Shown here piece after piece: positions 24,317 through 32,221 of a stretch of 40,058 bases of DNA. The position numbers and the translations under genes are program-made. The DNA comes from an uncultured Duncaniella sp. (GTDB lineage: Bacteria > Bacteroidota > Bacteroidia > Bacteroidales > Muribaculaceae). The stretch spans positions 31,876 through 71,933 of the forward strand of contig CAJTRI010000011.1 in NCBI GenBank assembly GCA_910578615.1, read 5' to 3'. Every line of letters begins with the position of its first letter. Within the stretch, counting starts at the first letter, position 1. The notes below the pieces were generated by a model. It searched no databases and was not told the DNA's origin. It saw only the letters and a list, made by a program, of their open reading frames with translations.

Positions 24317-24333
24317 TCTTTACATGTCAGAAT

Positions 24334-24377
24334 AAAAAATTGGCACACAGGTCTATCCAAACAAAAACCTGTGTGCC
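24334..24377 (-). terminator. Rho-independent terminator of malQ
   Basis: GGCACACAGGT (24342-24352) and ACCTGTGTGCC (24367-24377) form an 11-bp stem, followed on the minus strand by AATTTTTTATTC. It lies 28 nt past the malQ stop. Confidence 0.8.
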
Positions 24378-24404
24378 GTAGATTATTTACGGATTTATAT
24401 CGCC

Positions 24405-27086
24405 TTATCTTCCGCCGCCTACCACAAGATTGCGAATGCGGTTGTTGAGTTCCTTCTCACCGCAAAGCTGCTCTATGGTAAGATGCATACGGTAACGCCA
24501 ATAATGGCGGGGATTTGCCGGGACATTGATAAGTTCCTCACGCGGATCGCGACGTCTGACAACCCCGTCAATAGAGAGCCAGTCTTGAAGCGGAAGTATG
24601 CAAAGCATTGAAGGAGATTTCAGATGAAGATCCACAATGCGTTCGCATATCCACGGTTCTGCAAACATCGGAGCCTCGCCCGGCTCATGTAGCACCTCGT
24701 TGAAGAAACGCTGTGTCACATCGCGGTCAGCCTCCCACCAGCGACGTATTCCGTCCATGTCGTGTGACGATGTGGTGCACACCGAATAATAGGGATACTT
24801 CCACGTATTGCCAAAAGGTGTCGCCGGATCCTTGGGCATACGCTGTATTTCAAGAACGAGGATTTCAAGCGCGCTCATAACGGCAGGGACGCATGCAGGA
24901 ATCATACCGAGATCCTCGGCACATACGAGCATGTCGGTGGCGTCAATCAGCGGAGGCATCTTCCACATGGCCTTTCCATACCAGAAATCATTGTTGCGAC
25001 GATAGTAGAAGTCATTGTAAAGACGGTTGAAACACCACTTCTCATAATCGTTCAAAGAGCGATACTGATATGTGAACTGGGCCGAGATGCGTGGATGGTA
25101 CTTCCCTTTCTCATATGGATCCTCGATGAAGAGCACATCGTCAATAAGCCCGAGCAGGGCGTTGCATATACGTTCGTTCTTTTCGCTATTCTCCTTCCCG
25201 GCAAAATATTCAACAACCTTACGCTGGGTGTCAAACTCGTCACGGAGACGATAGCGACCGTAACCCTCGTCAACAAGATAAGCGTCACGACACTCGTCAG
25301 TCCACTCGCCGAAAAAGTCACCTATCATCCATTCCTGTATGTAAGGACGTGTCTGGCGGTCTACATCGATCCAGAAGTCATAACTGTTTCTCATCTCGTC
25401 AGGCGAGAAGGGAAGCGCGCGGTTGAACACACCGAGCAGACCGTGGACAGCATCCATCGGAATCTGCCATATGCGGAAGAAGCCAAGGACATGGTCAATG
25501 CGATAGGCATCGAAATATTCCGCCATCTTGCGGAATCTTGCCTTCCACCATGCGAAACCGTCCTTCGACATCTCTTCCCAGTCATAGGTAGGCAGCCCCC
25601 AGTTCTGTCCGAGAACTGAAAAATCATCCGGGGGAGCGCCTGCCTGACAGTCAAGATTGAACAAACGGGGAGAAATCCACGCGTCCACACTGTGGCGAGA
25701 GATTCCGATGGGGATGTCACCCTTTATGGCCACACCGTTAGCCCGTGCATACTCATGCACCTCGCGCATCTGGCGGTCAAGATGATACTGTATGTAGTAT
25801 ACATAGTCTATATCATTCTGATGTTCCGCGATGAAACCCTTTATCTTCTCGGAATCATATACGGCATACTCGCCCCATTTTTCCATTTCGGCCGTATTGT
25901 TGATGTCCCGAAGCACACAGAAGGCCGCATAAGGAGTCAGCCATCCATGGTTTCTCTCCACGAACGAACGGAAATCCTCCCTGTCCATCACGCTTTTACC
26001 CTCTTGGGCGAAAAGCTCGCGGGTGAACTCCTTCTTGGCATTGTTGACCCTCTCATAATCGACTTCTGGAAGCCTGTTTAGCTCTCGTCCAAGATCCTCG
26101 AAATAGCGCTGGCGTTCAGGATTGTCCAGACGTCCCATGGCCGAAATACGCAGGAACATGGGATGGAGGGCAAAAGTGGAATTCGCCTTATAGGGATACG
26201 AATCTGTCCATGTGCCGGTCATGGTGGTGTCATTTATAGGAAGCACCTGCACGAATTTCTGTCCAGTCTGTACGGCCCAGTCCACCATTTTCTTTATATC
26301 CATGAAATCACCCACGCCGAAGTCATCTTCCGAGCGGAGCGAGAACACAGGAATGGCCACTCCGGCTCCGTGCCAAGGAGTAAGAGGATTGACAAGACGC
26401 TGTCCGGCATCTATGATTCCGGCAGAGTTACCTCCTGCCTCAGGGATATTGAGAATTCTGTTGTCACGTCCCTCCCAGGCAACTACATCGCCTGTGGACT
26501 TTTTGACAATCAAAAACTTATACTCCATACCTGTTTCAAGAGCATCGACCGGGATATTCACCTTCCAGACAGGATAGGCGGCATCACTCATCCTAAGGGC
26601 CTTGGAAGGCTCCCACGCGCCCATGGCTTGCGCCTCACCGCTTACCGCCACTACCTCGTCGGCACCCACCATGGGCGCATCGACAGACAAGGTCAGCATA
26701 CCTGACGCAGGGATAACGGCAGCCTCACGTCCGTCACGATGGCATATGCAGTCTGTGAAAGCCGCACTGTAATAAGGCTTGTCCCAGGGCTGATCCTGCC
26801 AGCGGTCTAAAATATGGAAGAGAGATGAGCCGGACTCGTACTCGAAACGGCGTGGCTTGCCCCACTCGCGTTTCACTGACCCGTTGTCATGACGTACGAT
26901 ATATCCGTAATCAAACTCAGTGACCGAGTCGGGAATCTCTATGTCAACACTCCATGTCTGCTCCCCTGAGAGAGTCATAGGCACGGCCAAGACGGGATTT
27001 CCTTCCCCTAACACGGCAATACTGCCGGTCAGAAAGAGAGATTCGCCCCATTCTGTCCTGTAATTGACTTGAAAGGTTATTTTCAT
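24405..27086 (-). CDS. malQ: 4-alpha-glucanotransferase (GH77) with two N-terminal starch-binding domains
   Basis: The enzyme transfers alpha-1,4-glucan segments between maltodextrins (amylomaltase/disproportionating enzyme) in the cytoplasm. At 893 residues it is the long form seen in plant DPE2 and many Bacteroidetes: two CBM20-like starch-binding domains (about 1-105 and 120-230), then a GH77 catalytic domain. Catalytic motifs are DAYRIDHVLGFFRIWQIP with the nucleophile Asp, VCAEDLGMIP with the acid/base Glu, and TSSHDMDGIRRWW with the third Asp. It has no signal peptide and is not in a visible Sus cluster; it stands alone under its own promoter. Confidence 0.95.
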   Translation of the reverse strand: MKITFQVNYRTEWGESLFLTGSIAVLGEGNPVLAVPMTLSGEQTWSVDIEIPDSVTEFDYGYIVRHDNGSVKREWGKPRRFEYESGSSLFHILDRWQDQPWDKPYYSAAFTDCICHRDGREAAVIPASGMLTLSVDAPMVGADEVVAVSGEAQAMGAWEPSKALRMSDAAYPVWKVNIPVDALETGMEYKFLIVKKSTGDVVAWEGRDNRILNIPEAGGNSAGIIDAGQRLVNPLTPWHGAGVAIPVFSLRSEDDFGVGDFMDIKKMVDWAVQTGQKFVQVLPINDTTMTGTWTDSYPYKANSTFALHPMFLRISAMGRLDNPERQRYFEDLGRELNRLPEVDYERVNNAKKEFTRELFAQEGKSVMDREDFRSFVERNHGWLTPYAAFCVLRDINNTAEMEKWGEYAVYDSEKIKGFIAEHQNDIDYVYYIQYHLDRQMREVHEYARANGVAIKGDIPIGISRHSVDAWISPRLFNLDCQAGAPPDDFSVLGQNWGLPTYDWEEMSKDGFAWWKARFRKMAEYFDAYRIDHVLGFFRIWQIPMDAVHGLLGVFNRALPFSPDEMRNSYDFWIDVDRQTRPYIQEWMIGDFFGEWTDECRDAYLVDEGYGRYRLRDEFDTQRKVVEYFAGKENSEKNERICNALLGLIDDVLFIEDPYEKGKYHPRISAQFTYQYRSLNDYEKWCFNRLYNDFYYRRNNDFWYGKAMWKMPPLIDATDMLVCAEDLGMIPACVPAVMSALEILVLEIQRMPKDPATPFGNTWKYPYYSVCTTSSHDMDGIRRWWEADRDVTQRFFNEVLHEPGEAPMFAEPWICERIVDLHLKSPSMLCILPLQDWLSIDGVVRRRDPREELINVPANPRHYWRYRMHLTIEQLCGEKELNNRIRNLVVGGGR

Positions 27087-27124
27087 AAGTATGATATAAA
27101 TATAATATGTGTATGTTTTTACCG

Positions 27125-27155
27125 CAAAGTTAGCGTTTTTCAGACTAAGGGCAAA
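27125..27155 (-). promoter_or_regulatory. malQ promoter
   Basis: TAACTTTG (27125-27132) and TTTG (27152-27155) on the minus strand are 19 bp apart, an ideal Bacteroidetes promoter. The start would be near 27120, about 34 nt before the malQ ATG. Confidence 0.8.
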
Positions 27156-27279
27156 GGGGTGCCGGCATGTTTTTTATCCTCCTTGTCAGCCATCGTGTCT
27201 TTGGACAATAATGCATATTATAGAACCATGTTTTATAACATGTCGTTAACATCAGTTATTTAAAATTTTAAAATTTTTC

Positions 27280-27308
27280 TTGTTATTCAAAAAATTTGCC
27301 TAACTTTG
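27280..27308 (+). promoter_or_regulatory. Promoter of the outer-membrane barrel gene
   Basis: TTG (27280-27282) and TAACTTTG (27301-27308) are 18 bp apart. The start would be near 27313, with a leader of about 74 nt that is rich in A and C and free of strong hairpins. Confidence 0.75.
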
Positions 27309-27386
27309 CGACATCGGAATACTACAACGGCTCCACAAAGACACAACCTGATAAACATCATTTATAAACCTAAACAATTTCAAACA

Positions 27387-27929
27387 ATGAAAAAAATTAT
27401 TGCACTTGCACTCTTCGCAGTCATGGCTGTGACAGCCTCTGCTCAGGTTTATGTAGGTGGTTCTATCGGCGCTTGGCGCGACAAGACAGCCCATGTGACA
27501 ACCGCCAATATCCTACCCGAAATCGGCTACACCCTCAGCGACAATCTCGCCATCGGTACAGTCATCGGATGGGAGCACACCCATACCACAGGTATCAGCG
27601 TCAACATGTTCTCGGTAGAGCCATATGCCCGCTATACCTTCTTCCGCAGCAACATAGTAGGTCTCTTTGTTGAAGGAGGCTTCGGAGTAGGTGCAGGCAA
27701 AGCCAGCGACTCAGACGGAAACAAGTCAGACACAGCCACCATATGGAGCATCGGATTCAAGCCGGGTATCTCCATCAAACTCAGCGACAGCTGCAGCCTT
27801 ATTGCAAAGTTCGGATTCCTCGGCTACCAAGGTGCTAACGACATGGCAAAAGATGCTGACTACACCGATGCATGGGGTTTCAACTTCTCAGGCAACAGCC
27901 TCCTCTTCGGTTTCAACTACACCTTCTAA
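27387..27929 (+). CDS. Small outer-membrane beta-barrel protein
   Basis: From the ATG at 27387 the product is 180 residues with a signal peptide (MKKIIALALFAVMAVTASAQ). The mature part shows alternating strands with Gly and aromatics (VYVGGSIGAWRD, then YTLSDNLAIGTVIGWEH and MFSVEPYARYTFFRSNIVGLFVEGGFG) and ends SLLFGFNYTF, with terminal Phe as in OmpA/OmpX-type barrels. The likely form is an eight-stranded barrel; function is unknown. The longer frame would start inside the -7 box, so it is rejected. An exceptional inverted repeat follows the gene. Confidence 0.9.
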   Translation: MKKIIALALFAVMAVTASAQVYVGGSIGAWRDKTAHVTTANILPEIGYTLSDNLAIGTVIGWEHTHTTGISVNMFSVEPYARYTFFRSNIVGLFVEGGFGVGAGKASDSDGNKSDTATIWSIGFKPGISIKLSDSCSLIAKFGFLGYQGANDMAKDADYTDAWGFNFSGNSLLFGFNYTF

Positions 27930-27960
27930 AAAGAGCCATACATGCCGCTATCAAAGTGGC

Positions 27961-28026
27961 AATGACATAACGACAAAAACAGGCTGGAATTTTTATGATC
28001 CAGCCTGTTTTTGTCGTTATGTCATT
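27961..28026. terminator. 28-bp perfect inverted repeat, bidirectional terminator
   Basis: The arms at 27961-27988 and 27999-28026 are perfect complements over 28 bp, with a 10-nt AT-rich loop (27989-27998). Each strand has a run of five T or A within the arms. It sits between the convergent barrel gene and beta-lactamase gene and is much longer than other terminators here. Confidence 0.8.
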
Positions 28027-28039
28027 CAGATAAAAATTG

Positions 28040-28963
28040 TCACAGCCCCGAGACATGTGAGAAGACCGCTTCTGAAATCCGGGCAATCACCTTTTCGGCC
28101 TCTTCCTGACACCCGTTGAAATCCTTTACAAACACAGACAGGGAATAGCTGTGGCCGGATGGCAGAGTGACATATCCTCCATCATTGACCGCCGTCACCT
28201 CACCGCGTTGATTTACATAGCCCGAACCTGTACGGTGGGCAAAAACCACCGCCGTGTCAGAAGGAAGTCCGGCAGCAATACGCGCCATCCCGGTCTCACA
28301 CCGCGACATGGCCTGACGGACATACTCCTGCTTTTCCGGGCTGACTATGCTGTCATTGAATACCTTGTCGACCAGAACCGCATAAGACAGAGGCGAACTG
28401 CAATTCTCATAGCTCTTTGCATGGTCAGCCTTCATATCAGATTCCTTATGTACAATCCTGAATTCACCCGGAATCACAGAACGCATGTAGACATCAGTCT
28501 CTGGTGCAGACACAATCCTATCAAACAACAGATTACTGGCATTGTTGTCACTATCGACAAGAATATAGTCCACGAGCCGCCCCACCGTCAACGAAAGGGT
28601 ATCCCCGGCATAATCCTTCAACATCGGACTCCATGTCTCAGGATCAAGTTCTGAACGTCTTACAGAGATGACCGTGTCAAGACTTTCCGAGAGATCGTCA
28701 AGAGTGTGGCATACAGCCAGAGCCTCATGAAGTTTGAACATACTCATTAGAGGATAGTCTGCCGAGTTGTTCAGCGTCACAGTATCAGTCCTGTCTATTA
28801 TAACAGCCACCCCGCATTGTCCCGGAACTTCGTCGACAATCTCTCCAAGACGCTCTTCAAGAGCCGCATGAGGATTTTCAGACGTTTTACCCGAACATGA
28901 CAGCATGCACGCCGAAGCCGAAGACATGATGACAGCCCAAGAAAGAAGATGTATCTTATTCAT
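28040..28963 (-). CDS. Class A beta-lactamase, CfxA-like (subclass A2), probable lipoprotein
   Basis: From the ATG at 28961-28963 the product is 307 residues. The signal peptide carries lipobox-like cysteines (SASAC at 19 and MLSC at 23), so it is probably lipid-anchored. Class A motifs are all present: SMFK (74-77) with the nucleophile S74, SDN (138-140), a probable Glu166 equivalent E174 in HKESDMKADH, and RTG (244-246) where KTG is usual. The flanking text (YPLMSMFKLHEALAVC, LDPETWSPMLKDY, SDNNASNLLF) closely resembles CfxA of Bacteroides and Prevotella, which hydrolyse cephalosporins. No mobile element is visible nearby, so the gene looks resident. The longer frame would run through a leader with no signal peptide. 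Confidence 0.92.
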   Translation of the reverse strand: MNKIHLLSWAVIMSSASACMLSCSGKTSENPHAALEERLGEIVDEVPGQCGVAVIIDRTDTVTLNNSADYPLMSMFKLHEALAVCHTLDDLSESLDTVISVRRSELDPETWSPMLKDYAGDTLSLTVGRLVDYILVDSDNNASNLLFDRIVSAPETDVYMRSVIPGEFRIVHKESDMKADHAKSYENCSSPLSYAVLVDKVFNDSIVSPEKQEYVRQAMSRCETGMARIAAGLPSDTAVVFAHRTGSGYVNQRGEVTAVNDGGYVTLPSGHSYSLSVFVKDFNGCQEEAEKVIARISEAVFSHVSGL

Positions 28964-29130
28964 AAAATTTATTTTTAGAAACCTCGTTAAAAACAAGTAT
29001 GTAAATATCCTAATTTTTGAATACCGTTTATATAATACTCCGAACGGATGACTATGCTTACAAATGGATGCAGTAAGCGTAATTGTCAGCCACGCCTCCA
29101 TGACCGGGCCGGGTATCGGTTACGAACACG

Positions 29131-29157
29131 AAAAAGGGCCACTCGAAAGTGACCCTT
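29131..29157 (-). terminator. Terminator of tRNA-Arg
   Basis: On the minus strand AGGGTCACT, a TTCG tetraloop and AGTGGCCCT form a 9-bp stem with one G-T pair, followed by TTTTT (29131-29135). It begins 5 nt after the tRNA 3' end. Confidence 0.85.
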
Positions 29158-29161
29158 GCGG

Positions 29162-29235
29162 TGATCCGGATGCGACTCGAACGCATGACCGTCTGCTTAG
29201 AAGGCAGATGCTCTATCCAGCTGAGCTACCGGACC
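29162..29235 (-). tRNA. tRNA-Arg (anticodon TCT)
   Basis: The minus strand folds as a tRNA of 74 nt: acceptor GGTCCGG/CCGGATC with one G-T pair, D-arm GCTCAGCTGGATAGAGC, anticodon arm CTGCCTTCTAAGCAG with anticodon TCT, and T-arm ATGCGTTCGAGTCGCAT. TCT reads AGA, giving arginine. The discriminator is A, followed by CCG, so CCA is not encoded. A promoter upstream and a terminator downstream make it a single-gene unit. Confidence 0.95.
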
Positions 29236-29296
29236 GTCCCGGAAAAATCCTCATCTTACCATTCAATCGGAGAGGGAGGATGTGTATTTCCGGGTG

Positions 29297-29327
29297 CAAA
29301 GGTAGGGAATTATTCTTATATTGCAAA
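29297..29327 (-). promoter_or_regulatory. tRNA-Arg promoter
   Basis: TACCTTTG (29297-29304) and TTTG (29324-29327) on the minus strand are 19 bp apart. Transcription would start near 29292, leaving about 57 nt of 5' leader before the tRNA for RNase P to remove. Confidence 0.8.
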
Positions 29328-29378
29328 GGGCCGGTGATGAGTTTTCAACATTTTAACACGTTTTGTCATTTCCAATCG

Positions 29379-29408
29379 TTGCTTTTTCGTATTTTTTTGG
29401 TTACTTTG
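29379..29408 (+). promoter_or_regulatory. Probable promoter of the parA operon
   Basis: TTG (29379-29381) and TTACTTTG (29401-29408, one mismatch to TAnnTTTG) are 19 bp apart, 74 bp before the parA ATG. A near-palindrome, GTGATG/A/CATCAC at 29445-29457, lies in the leader and could be an operator. Confidence 0.55.
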
Positions 29409-29482
29409 CGCCATTAATCGCCCAATTGTCTGATTGTCACCCGAGTGATGACATCACGGTATAAGGGCGGCAATAAGATTTT

Positions 29483-30268
29483 ATGGGTAAAATCATCGCT
29501 ATCGCCAACCAGAAGGGTGGTGTGGGCAAAACCACGACCACCATCAATCTTGCAGCCTCGCTGGCTGCGGAAGGAAAACACACACTCATCATAGACGCCG
29601 ATCCTCAGGCCAATGCAACATCAGGCTACGGGATAGACCCCAAACAGATGCCATCGTCAATATACGAATGTCTCGTAGACGACTACCCTATGGACGGGTC
29701 ACAAACCCCGACATGTTGCGAGGGGCTTGACCTCGTCGGCTCCCGCATAGACCTTGCCGGCGCCGAGATAGAGCTTATAAACAAGCCGTCACGCGAGAAC
29801 GTCCTCAAAAGAGCACTGGCCCCGGTAGCGGAAAAATATGATTACATACTTATAGACTGCTCACCATCCCTTGGGCTAATCACAGTCAACGCCCTGACAG
29901 CTGCCGACTCGGTAATAATACCGGTACAGGCAGAATATTTCGCGCTGGAAGGCATCACAAAGCTGCTCAACACCATACGCATCATCAAATCGCGCCTGAA
30001 CCCGTCACTTGAAATCGAAGGATTCCTACTGACCATGTATGACGCACGTCTCCGTCTGGCCAACCAGATCTATGAGGAGCTGAAAGGCCACTTCGGCCCG
30101 ATGGTGTTTGACACCGTGATACCACGCAACATCCGCCTGAGCGAAGCCCCGAGCCATGGCCTTCCTGTGATACAGTATGACCCTCTCTCGCGCGGAGCAA
30201 CATCGCATATAGCGCTGGCGAGAGAACTGATTGTCAAAAACGAAGGCGAAGGTCTGGATGGTATTTAA
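29483..30268 (+). CDS. parA: Chromosome-partitioning ATPase ParA (Soj)
   Basis: ParA is a Walker-type ATPase that binds DNA as an ATP dimer and moves ParB-parS complexes during chromosome segregation. The 261 residues have the deviant Walker A KGGVGKTTTTINLAASL near residue 10, the IIDADPQANAT motif and the DYILIDCSPSLGLITVNAL Walker B region, with no N-terminal HTH, as in chromosomal Soj proteins. It is the first gene of the parA-parB-DUF5683-mltD cluster, typical of Bacteroidetes. Confidence 0.96.
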   Translation: MGKIIAIANQKGGVGKTTTTINLAASLAAEGKHTLIIDADPQANATSGYGIDPKQMPSSIYECLVDDYPMDGSQTPTCCEGLDLVGSRIDLAGAEIELINKPSRENVLKRALAPVAEKYDYILIDCSPSLGLITVNALTAADSVIIPVQAEYFALEGITKLLNTIRIIKSRLNPSLEIEGFLLTMYDARLRLANQIYEELKGHFGPMVFDTVIPRNIRLSEAPSHGLPVIQYDPLSRGATSHIALARELIVKNEGEGLDGI

Positions 30269-30440
30269 AAACTATTCCTTCAAACAGACTGCCCACGAGA
30301 AAAAATATAATTCGGTCTTTAACATTCAATCATGTAGGTGTTTTCTAAAAAAATGATTATGTCGTACCCGTTTACACGTATCGGCTATGAATCCGGCATC
30401 TGTCATTAAATACCCTACCATATAAATTAGAATAAGGTTT

Positions 30441-31322
30441 ATGGCTCTTCCGAAACGCCCCGCGCTCGGTCGCGGACTTGACTCGCTGATAGCGATGGAT
30501 GACGCACCGGCCCGTGATGCCTCGGCAATAAACGAAATCGAGGTCTCACGCATATCGCCTAATCCAGAACAACCACGCACCATATTTGACGAGGAGGCTC
30601 TTGAAGATCTGGCGCACTCTATCAAGGAACTTGGCATAATACAACCTCTGTCGCTGCGCAAGACCGGCACCGATACCTACCAGATTATCGCCGGCGAGAG
30701 ACGCTACCGTGCCGCTGTCATGGCCGGGCTCAGTACTGTCCCGGCATATATCCGCACAGCCACCGACACCGAGCTGACCGAGATGGCTCTCATAGAGAAT
30801 ATCCAACGCGAGGATCTCAACGCCATAGAAATAGCACTTACATTCAAGAAACTCATAGATCGATACGGTCTTACGCAGGAACGTCTGAGCGAGAGAATCG
30901 GAAAGAAGAGGACTACGATAGCCAACTTTCTGCGCCTTCTCCGTCTGCCGGCAGAAATACAGCTTGGGCTGAGGGACAAACGCATAGACATGGGCCATGC
31001 CCGCGCGATTCTCGGGGTGGACGATCCCAAACTCCAACTAAGGCTATATAACGAAACCATACGAGGCGGCCTTTCGGTGCGCCGAGTGGAGGAACTGGCC
31101 AAGAAATATGCCGCCGAAGGTGCGTCTGAGACATCCCCGGAACCTTCCAGAACGTTTTCTAACAAAGATTTTGATATTTTAAGAAACCATCTCTCACAGC
31201 GTTTCTCGACCCCCGTCAAGGTGGTCTGTGACGCTTCCGGGAAGGGAAAAATCTCGTTTCAGTTCAAGAACGATGATGAACTTCAAAGATTAATTGCTAT
31301 CTTTGACACTGCAAAACAGTGA
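30441..31322 (+). CDS. parB: Chromosome-partitioning protein ParB (Spo0J)
   Basis: ParB binds parS and spreads as a CTP-dependent clamp. The 293 residues show the N-terminal ParB/Srx (CTPase) domain with ISPNPEQPRTIFDEEALEDL and the GERRYRA motif, ENIQREDLNAIE, then the HTH region (LTQERLSERIGKKRTTIANFLRLLRLP), and a C-terminal dimerisation domain. It follows parA with an unusually long gap of 172 bp. I could not spot a canonical parS (TGTTTCACGTGAAACA or the CCACGTGG variant) by eye in this window. Confidence 0.96.
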   Translation: MALPKRPALGRGLDSLIAMDDAPARDASAINEIEVSRISPNPEQPRTIFDEEALEDLAHSIKELGIIQPLSLRKTGTDTYQIIAGERRYRAAVMAGLSTVPAYIRTATDTELTEMALIENIQREDLNAIEIALTFKKLIDRYGLTQERLSERIGKKRTTIANFLRLLRLPAEIQLGLRDKRIDMGHARAILGVDDPKLQLRLYNETIRGGLSVRRVEELAKKYAAEGASETSPEPSRTFSNKDFDILRNHLSQRFSTPVKVVCDASGKGKISFQFKNDDELQRLIAIFDTAKQ

Positions 31323-31396
31323 CCAAGCGCGAGCCGATGTCACCGCACCTCCGTCAGGATGTCTCAACCTGCGGATATTCAGACCGTTAAAGCACA

Positions 31397-32218
31397 ATGC
31401 CAAATATAAGCGACAATATCTGCACTTCATTCTCTCCACGCCTTCGCGCCCTTGCGGGCGTGATTGTCGTTGTGCTCATGTGCTCGTTTAACATTTTTTC
31501 TCAGTCGCAGCGCATCAAGCCTGTCAGACCCGAGCACCGTGCCTCATCACCTGTGGCCGTGTTGCCAGACTCTATCCCTCTCGGGCCGGACAGTGTGGCT
31601 CTTCCGGCAATGTTGGTGGTGGACAGCCTGTCTGCCGTCGGTGCCGACTCGCTTGCCGTCATACCTGTCGATTCGGTGATGATTGTCAATCCGTCATCCA
31701 TGGAGAGAAGATTCACATTCACACCTGATCCCACACGCGCCGTGTGGATGTCGGCTCTCTTCCCTGGACTGGGACAGATTTACAACCGCCGTTACTGGAA
31801 GCTTCCAATAGTCGTTGGCGCTTTCATGGGACTGGGATATGCAACATCGTGGAACAATACGATGCTCCGCGACTATACCACGGCCTATTCAGACATAATG
31901 GACAACGACCCGACTACCGACAGCTACAAGGATTTCTTCGCTCCGGGAGTCAATATTGATGACATAGATCCCACTTATCTAACCAATCTGCTGCGCACCC
32001 GCAAAAACTTCTACCGCCGCAACCGTGACCTCTGCATCATATGCATGGTGGGGGTATATCTCGTGGCAATGGTAGACGCCTATGTAGACGCTCAGCTCGC
32101 CCACTTCGACATCTCTCCGGGACTGTCGGTAGACGTGGCTCCGGCCATCATGCCTTCCGACTCCCGCTCTCTCACATCCCTACCCTCTGTCGGAGTACAG
32201 TGGGCATTCAACTTCTGA
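31397..32218 (+). CDS. DUF5683 membrane protein
   Basis: The 273-residue protein has a membrane or signal segment (LAGVIVVVLMCSFNIFSQ), a variable Pro/Ser-rich linker, then the DUF5683 core with FTPDPTRAVWMSALFPGLGQIYNRRYWKLP, a hydrophobic helix (IVVGAFMGLGYATSWNN), a TTAYSDIM helix and a C-terminal helix CIICMVGVYLVAMVDAYVDAQL. The family is a conserved neighbour of parAB and lytic transglycosylase in Bacteroidetes and is thought to be envelope-linked; its role is unknown. It starts 74 bp after parB and ends 3 bp before mltD. Confidence 0.88.
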   Translation: MPNISDNICTSFSPRLRALAGVIVVVLMCSFNIFSQSQRIKPVRPEHRASSPVAVLPDSIPLGPDSVALPAMLVVDSLSAVGADSLAVIPVDSVMIVNPSSMERRFTFTPDPTRAVWMSALFPGLGQIYNRRYWKLPIVVGAFMGLGYATSWNNTMLRDYTTAYSDIMDNDPTTDSYKDFFAPGVNIDDIDPTYLTNLLRTRKNFYRRNRDLCIICMVGVYLVAMVDAYVDAQLAHFDISPGLSVDVAPAIMPSDSRSLTSLPSVGVQWAFNF

Positions 32219-32221
32219 CCG

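Larger units (their letters stand above)
27087..27386. promoter_or_regulatory. Divergent promoter region between malQ and the barrel gene
   Basis: This 300-bp gap holds the malQ promoter at its left side and the outer-membrane barrel promoter at 27280-27308. A small inverted repeat, CATGTT (27227-27232) with AACATG (27237-27242), lies between them and could be an operator. The DNA is AT-rich around 27230-27300. No gene is seen. Confidence 0.55.

Noticed and set aside
27306..27386. 27-residue extension of the outer-membrane barrel protein
   Set aside because: It begins inside the -7 promoter box, before the transcript starts, and would bury the signal peptide.
29064..29417. Plus-strand frame across the tRNA-Arg region
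   Set aside because: It reads through the complement of a clear tRNA and its promoter.
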